Positions 1 to 5,235 of a stretch of 5,235 nt of DNA are shown here, one piece after another. Each line of letters opens with the position of its first letter. Position 1 is the first letter of the stretch. This stretch comes from Rubritepida sp. (GTDB lineage Bacteria > Pseudomonadota > Alphaproteobacteria > Acetobacterales > Acetobacteraceae): contig JALHNW010000171.1 of the NCBI GenBank assembly GCA_022843345.1, positions 1 through 5,235 on the forward strand. Direction: 5' to 3'. The position numbers were made by a program, and so were the translations under genes. A model generated the notes under the pieces. That model searched no databases and was not told the origin of the DNA. It was given only the letters and a program-made list of their open reading frames with translations.

Positions 1-485
1 TGTTCCGCGCGCTGGCCGGCATCTGGCCCTTCGGCAGCGGCCGCGTCCTGGTGCCCGAGGGCGCGCGCGCCCTGTTCCTGCCGCAGCGCCCCTACCTGCC
101 GCTCGGCACGCTGCGCCGCGCCCTCTGCTACCCGGCCGCGCCCGAGGCCCATGGCGACGCGGCGGCGCGCGAGGCGCTGGAGGCGGTCGGCCTCGCGCAC
201 CTGATCCCCCGCCTGGACGAGGAGGATGCCTGGGAGCGCCGCCTGTCGGGCGGCGAGCAGCAGCGGCTGCAATGGGCGCGCGCCCTGCTGAACAAGCCCG
301 ACTGGCTGTTCCTGGACGAGGCGACGGCCAGCCTGGATGCGGCGATGGAGCAGCGCCTGCACGAGGAGCTGCTGGAACGCCTGCCGGGGGTGACGCTGGT
401 CTCCATCGCGCACCGCCCTGCGGTGGCGGCGTTCCACACGCGGCGCTGGGTGGTGAGCGGGGGCAAGCTGGCCGAGGCGGGATGA
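1..485 (+). CDS. ABC transporter ATP-binding/permease protein, C-terminal part (YddA/SbmA-BacA-like), 5' truncated by window
   Basis: This is the C-terminal 160 codons of an ABC ATPase, read in frame from position 3; the start, the membrane domain and Walker A lie before the window. Numbering visible residues from position 3: Q-loop glutamine in LPQRPY (Q28), ABC signature LSGGEQQR (81-88), Walker B WLFLDE with catalytic glutamate at 106, D-loop SLD (110-112) and H-loop histidine in SIAHRP (137). The LPQRPYLPLGTLR stretch and the LNKPDWLFLDEATASLD wording are typical of COG4178 proteins. These fuse a six-helix membrane domain to the ATPase and act in the inner membrane as peptide, antibiotic or cobalamin-type transporters (SbmA/BacA and Rv1819c relatives). 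The substrate cannot be told from this fragment. A GTG at 51 is an internal codon, not the start, because homologous sequence continues upstream of it. The gene converges on katG with 24 bases between stops, and no clear intrinsic terminator is visible there. Confidence 0.9.
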   Translation, partial: FRALAGIWPFGSGRVLVPEGARALFLPQRPYLPLGTLRRALCYPAAPEAHGDAAAREALEAVGLAHLIPRLDEEDAWERRLSGGEQQRLQWARALLNKPDWLFLDEATASLDAAMEQRLHEELLERLPGVTLVSIAHRPAVAAFHTRRWVVSGGKLAEAG

Positions 486-509
486 GCCCGCCCCGGCCGT
501 GCCGCGCGA

Positions 510-2766
<2,257 letters not shown>

Positions 2767-2784
2767 CAGATGCCGTTCGCCCCC

Positions 2785-4560
2785 TCAGGCGGCCAGCACC
2801 GCCAGCACGGCGTCGCCGTATCGCTGCAGCTTGCTCTCGCCCACGCCGGGCACCTGGCGCAGCTCCTCCAGCGTGCCGGGGCGGCGGCGGGCGATCTCGG
2901 CCAGGGTCTGGTCGTGGAAGATGACGTAGGCCGGCACCTGCTGCGCCTTCGCCTGCTCGCGCCGCCATTCGCGCAGCGCGCCGAACAGCGGGTCGTCCGA
3001 GGGGGGCGGCACCCGGTCCTCCCGCGCCGCCGTGGCGCGGAAGGAGGATTCGCGCAGCATGAAGGGCCGCTCGCCGCGCAGCAGGGGGCGGGCGGCCTCC
3101 GTCGGCACCAGCTCGCCGTGGTTCTGCACCGCCACGTCCAGCGCGCCCTCGGCCACCAGCTGGCGGGCGATGTCCTTCCAGGCGGAATCCGCCACCTCCT
3201 TGCCCTTGCCGAAGGTCGGCAGGGCGTCGTGGCCGAACTGCGCCACCTTGTCCGTCATCCGCCCGCGCAGCACGTCCACCAGGTGGTTCAACCCGAAGCG
3301 GCTGCCGGTCCGCACCGCGGCCGAGATCAGCTTCTGCGCCGCCACGGTGGCGTCCACCAGCCGCGGCGGGTTGGCGCAGACGTCGCAGCGGCCGCAATCC
3401 TCCGCCAGGTCCTCGCCGAAGCAGCGCAGCAGGGTGCGGCGCCGGCAGGCGGGCGATTCCGCGATGCCCACCATGGCGTTCAGCCGCGCGCGCTCGATGC
3501 GCTTCTGCTCGTCGCCGGCCGGGCTGTCCTCGATGCGCTGGCGGGCCAGGGCGATGTCGCCGGCGCCGTAGAGCAGCAGCGCGCGCGCTGGCTGCCCGTC
3601 GCGCCCGGCACGGCCGATCTCCTGGTACCACCCCTCCGGCCCCTGGGGCAGCGACAGGTGGGCGACGAAGCGCACGTCCGGCCGGTCGATGCCCATGCCG
3701 AAGGCGATGGTGGCGCACATCACCATCTGCTCGCCGCGGGCGAAGCGGCGATGCGCCTCGCGCTTGGCGGCGGGGTCCATGCCGGCGTGGAAGGCCATGG
3801 CGTCGTGCCCGTCGGCGCAGAGCCACGCCGCCGTGCTTTCCGAGCGCGCGCGGGTGCCGCAGTAGATGATGCCCGTGCCGTCCTGCCCGCGCAGGAAGGC
3901 GCGGATCTGCTCGCGCTCCTTGTCGCGCGGCACGGCGGCGAGGTGGATGTTCGGGCGGTCGAAGGAGGAGCGGAAGACCGGCGCGTCGGCGAGACCCAGC
4001 AGGCGGCGGATGTCCTCCGCCGTGCGCGGGTCTGCCGTCGCGGTGAGCGCCAGGCGCGGCACCTCGGCGAAGCGCTCGTGCAGGGTGGTCAGCGCGCGGT
4101 ATTCTGGCCGGAAGTGATGGCCCCATTGCGAGATGCAATGCGCCTCGTCCACCGCGAACAGGGCGATCGGGCGCTCGGCCAGGCGCTCCAGCATGCCCTC
4201 CATGGTCAGCCGCTCGGGCGAGACGTAGAGCAGCTTCAGCCGGCCATCCGCGATGTCGCGCCACACGGCGCGGCGCTCCTCCTCGTCCAGCTCGGAATGC
4301 AGGGCCGCGGCGGCCACGCCCTGCTGGCGCAGCGCGGCGACCTGGTCCTCCATCAGCGCGATCAGGGGCGAGACGACGATGGCCAGGCCCGGGCGCACCA
4401 GCGCCGGCACCTGGAAGCACAGCGACTTGCCGCCGCCCGTGGGCATGAGCACGAGGCCCGAGCCACCCTCGCAGACGTGGCGCACCACCTCGCCCTGCCG
4501 GCCGCGGAAGCCGTCATGGCCGAAGACCTCGTGCAGCACCTGTTCGGGAGTGGCGGGCAT
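2785..4560 (-). CDS. recQ: ATP-dependent DNA helicase RecQ
   Basis: RecQ is a 3'-to-5' DNA helicase that acts in RecF-pathway recombination, in repair of stalled forks and in suppressing illegitimate recombination. The 591-aa product is close to E. coli RecQ (about 609 aa) in length and domain order. Motif 0 is FRGRQ (18-22), Walker A is PTGGGKS (40-46) and Walker B is DEAH (138-141), followed by the aromatic-rich loop HCISQWGHHF (141-150). Motif III is LTATA (172-176) and motif VI is QEIGRAGRDG (313-322). The RQC zinc cysteines are C372, C389, C392 and C395, a winged-helix region follows, and a single HRDC domain spans about 520-591 (PAYVIFHDQTL, PGVGESK). No catalytic residue is missing. 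The reading frame stays open far upstream, but homology begins at PATPEQVL, so ATG 4560 is chosen; no strong ribosome site precedes it. It is divergent from the cupin gene and 76 bases upstream of the chosen katG start. I see no terminator after it, so readthrough into katG is possible. Confidence 0.96.
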   Translation of the reverse strand: MPATPEQVLHEVFGHDGFRGRQGEVVRHVCEGGSGLVLMPTGGGKSLCFQVPALVRPGLAIVVSPLIALMEDQVAALRQQGVAAAALHSELDEEERRAVWRDIADGRLKLLYVSPERLTMEGMLERLAERPIALFAVDEAHCISQWGHHFRPEYRALTTLHERFAEVPRLALTATADPRTAEDIRRLLGLADAPVFRSSFDRPNIHLAAVPRDKEREQIRAFLRGQDGTGIIYCGTRARSESTAAWLCADGHDAMAFHAGMDPAAKREAHRRFARGEQMVMCATIAFGMGIDRPDVRFVAHLSLPQGPEGWYQEIGRAGRDGQPARALLLYGAGDIALARQRIEDSPAGDEQKRIERARLNAMVGIAESPACRRRTLLRCFGEDLAEDCGRCDVCANPPRLVDATVAAQKLISAAVRTGSRFGLNHLVDVLRGRMTDKVAQFGHDALPTFGKGKEVADSAWKDIARQLVAEGALDVAVQNHGELVPTEAARPLLRGERPFMLRESSFRATAAREDRVPPPSDDPLFGALREWRREQAKAQQVPAYVIFHDQTLAEIARRRPGTLEELRQVPGVGESKLQRYGDAVLAVLAA

Positions 4561-4577
4561 TGCGGCGGGGTCTAGCG

Positions 4578-4591
4578 CGCCCGCGCGGGCG
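4578..4591. repeat. 14-bp perfect palindrome between recQ and the cupin gene
   Basis: The sequence CGCCCGCGCGGGCG is its own reverse complement. It lies in the 70-base gap between the divergent recQ and cupin starts, 18 bases from the recQ ATG and 40 bases from the cupin ATG. The place would suit an operator acting on one or both genes. However, it contains only G and C, and such palindromes arise easily by chance in this background. I found no convincing -35/-10 pair in this gap for either gene. Confidence 0.25.
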
Positions 4592-4630
4592 GGGCCACCC
4601 GTGACCGCGTGGGAATGGCATGATGCCCGG

Positions 4631-4981
4631 ATGATCGCCCCCAGATTCGGCCGCATCGGCGATGGCGCCCCCGCGCCCGCCCCCGGCACCGAGCGCTTCG
4701 ACGAGCTGCTGTCTGGCGGAGGCGCCCGGGTGGAGCGCATCGCCTCCCGCGGGGCCGCCAGCGGCTGTTTCGACCAGGGCTGGGACGAATTCGTGCTGCT
4801 GGTCGCCGGCGCCGCCGTGCTGGCATTCCCGGACGGGGCAGAACGCCGGCTGGAGGCGGGCGACTGGGCGATCCTGCCCGCCGGCTGCCGCCATCGCGTC
4901 GCCTGGACGGACCCGGCGCGCGACACGCTGTGGCTGGCCGTGCACATGCCGCGGCCGGATGGTGCCCCCGACAGGAGTTGA
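4631..4981 (+). CDS. Small cupin-domain protein
   Basis: The 116-aa product is a single small beta-barrel cupin with no signal peptide or membrane segment. Pointers are DELLSGGGARVERIASRG (24-41), a first cupin strand region WDEFVLLVAGAAVLAF (51-66), the second motif LEAGDWAILPAGCRHRVAW (74-92) and the ending DTLWLAVHMP (98-107). The second motif keeps the G-D/P-A-G/H pattern with His88. The first motif has D/E and W where classic cupins have HxH, so metal binding may be weak or altered. Cupins range from isomerases and dioxygenases to sugar or auxiliary binding proteins, and the substrate cannot be assigned here. ATG 4631 fits the expected N-terminus; an in-frame GTG at 4601, preceded by GGGG at 6 bases, is an alternative (126 aa). 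The last six codons and the stop overlap the tRNA-Thr gene on the other strand. Confidence 0.8.
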   Translation: MIAPRFGRIGDGAPAPAPGTERFDELLSGGGARVERIASRGAASGCFDQGWDEFVLLVAGAAVLAFPDGAERRLEAGDWAILPAGCRHRVAWTDPARDTLWLAVHMPRPDGAPDRS

Positions 4982-5034
4982 ACCTGCAACCTCCCGATTA
5001 CAAATCGGATGCGCTGCCATTGCGCCACAGGGGC
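4960..5034 (-). tRNA. tRNA-Thr, anticodon TGT (UGU)
   Basis: The minus strand folds into a full cloverleaf of 75 bases including an encoded CCA (4960-4962). Acceptor stem is GCCCCTG/CGGGGGC with one T-G wobble. The D-arm is GCGC-AATGGCA-GCGC, the anticodon arm is TCCGA-TTTGTAA-TCGGG, the variable loop is AGGTT, and the T-arm is GCAGG-TTCAACT-CCTGT. The loop TTTGTAA places TGT at positions 34-36, which reads ACA and, by wobble, other ACN threonine codons. Known threonyl-tRNA identity elements G1-C72, C2-G71, G35 and U36 are all present. The tRNA 3' end overlaps the tail of the cupin gene, and its 5' end faces the RlmB-like gene. No T-run terminator is visible after it. Confidence 0.96.
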
Positions 5035-5042
5035 CCGGCCGT

Positions 5043-5072
5043 GTCCTAGCGCAGCGCCCGCCGTCTTGCCAG
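5043..5072 (-). promoter_or_regulatory. Possible tRNA-Thr promoter
   Basis: On the minus strand, CTGGCA (5067-5072) and TAGGAC (5043-5048) are spaced by 18 bases. They match the sigma70 -35 at four of six and the -10 at three of six positions. The -10 ends 8 bases before the mature tRNA 5' end. Placement is sensible for a tRNA gene, but the match is weak. Confidence 0.3.
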
Positions 5073-5100
5073 CGCCGCCCATCCGCCCCTTGATGGCCCC

Positions 5101-5235
5101 ATGCGCCGCCGCCCCCATCGCCCGCCCGCCCAGTCCGCCCCCGCGCCCGAGGAAGGGGTGTGGCTCTACGGCCTGCACGCCGTCGCCGCCGCGCTCGCCA
5201 ACCCGGCGCGCCGCCTGCGCCGCCTGCTGGTCACC
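5101..5235 (+). CDS. rlmB: RNA 2'-O-ribose methyltransferase, SpoU/TrmH family (RlmB-like), N-terminal part, cut by window
   Basis: Only the first 45 codons are visible; the gene runs off the window. After a basic, proline-rich head (residues 1-18) comes VWLYGLHAVAAALANPAR (20-37) and then LLVT (42-45). This is the opening beta-alpha-beta of the SpoU substrate-binding domain (PF08032), with the conserved G-x-H-A-V and N-P-x-R pattern. RlmB methylates the 2'-O of G2251 in 23S rRNA using S-adenosylmethionine; TrmH-like relatives modify tRNA. The catalytic SPOUT domain is outside the window, so the exact target is inferred from the head alone. ATG 5101 is the likely start, although no good ribosome site precedes it. 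It is divergent from the tRNA-Thr gene across 66 bases (5035-5100), in which I see no clear plus-strand promoter. Confidence 0.8.
   Translation, partial: MRRRPHRPPAQSAPAPEEGVWLYGLHAVAAALANPARRLRRLLVT

Noticed and set aside
486..509. Bidirectional terminator between the converging ABC gene and katG
   Set aside because: The gap is GC-rich but shows no stable stem followed by a T-run on either strand.
2770..4575. Plus-strand open frame of 601 codons opposite recQ, and a minus-strand 608-codon frame overlapping recQ
   Set aside because: Both lie within recQ in other frames, have biased composition and show no motif; they are shadows of recQ.
4253..4630. Longer upstream part of the cupin reading frame
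   Set aside because: It overlaps recQ on the other strand and has shadow-type composition; cupin-like sequence begins only after 4631.
4960..5034. tRNA-Thr as an integration site for a mobile element
   Set aside because: No repeat of the tRNA 3' end, integrase gene or change in composition is visible nearby; the flanking genes look like ordinary chromosome.
4561..5178. Long N-terminal extension of recQ reading back to 5178
   Set aside because: It would run through the tRNA gene and the cupin gene. RecQ homology starts at PATPEQVL just after ATG 4560, and the extension has no domain.

Overview
The window is a very GC-rich piece of bacterial chromosome. Protein similarities recalled from memory (the cupin, the KatG and RecQ styles, and RlmB beside a tRNA) suggest an alphaproteobacterium, most likely Acetobacteraceae (Roseomonas-like). 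That placement is an inference; no database search was possible. The region looks like ordinary housekeeping and stress-response chromosome. I see no insertion sequence, CRISPR array, prophage gene or integration site.

Layout, left to right. (1) The 3' end of a plus-strand ABC transporter gene of the YddA/SbmA-BacA type, cut by the window edge, with stop at 485. (2) katG on the minus strand, stop at 510, converging on the ABC gene with a 24-base gap. It encodes a complete bifunctional catalase-peroxidase. A strong sigma70-type promoter (TTGAAA-N16-TATGAT) lies just upstream and argues for a start at 2708 rather than 2726. (3) recQ on the minus strand (2785-4560), a complete RecQ helicase with helicase, zinc-binding and HRDC parts, upstream of and co-directional with katG. 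(4) A short divergent region (4561-4630) with a 14-bp GC-only palindrome. (5) A small plus-strand cupin gene (4631-4981). (6) A minus-strand tRNA-Thr(UGU) gene (4960-5034) with encoded CCA, whose 3' end overlaps the cupin gene's 3' end on the opposite strand. (7) The 5' end of a plus-strand SpoU/RlmB-type RNA 2'-O-methyltransferase gene (5101 to the edge), divergent from the tRNA.

How the genes relate. KatG removes hydrogen peroxide and RecQ works in recombinational DNA repair, so both touch oxidative or genome stress. katG has its own promoter, so a shared operon is possible only by readthrough from recQ. The tRNA and the rRNA methyltransferase both serve translation and share a 66-base divergent upstream region. 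The most useful observations are the katG start and promoter and the antisense overlap between the cupin and the tRNA. No convincing new biological system was found.
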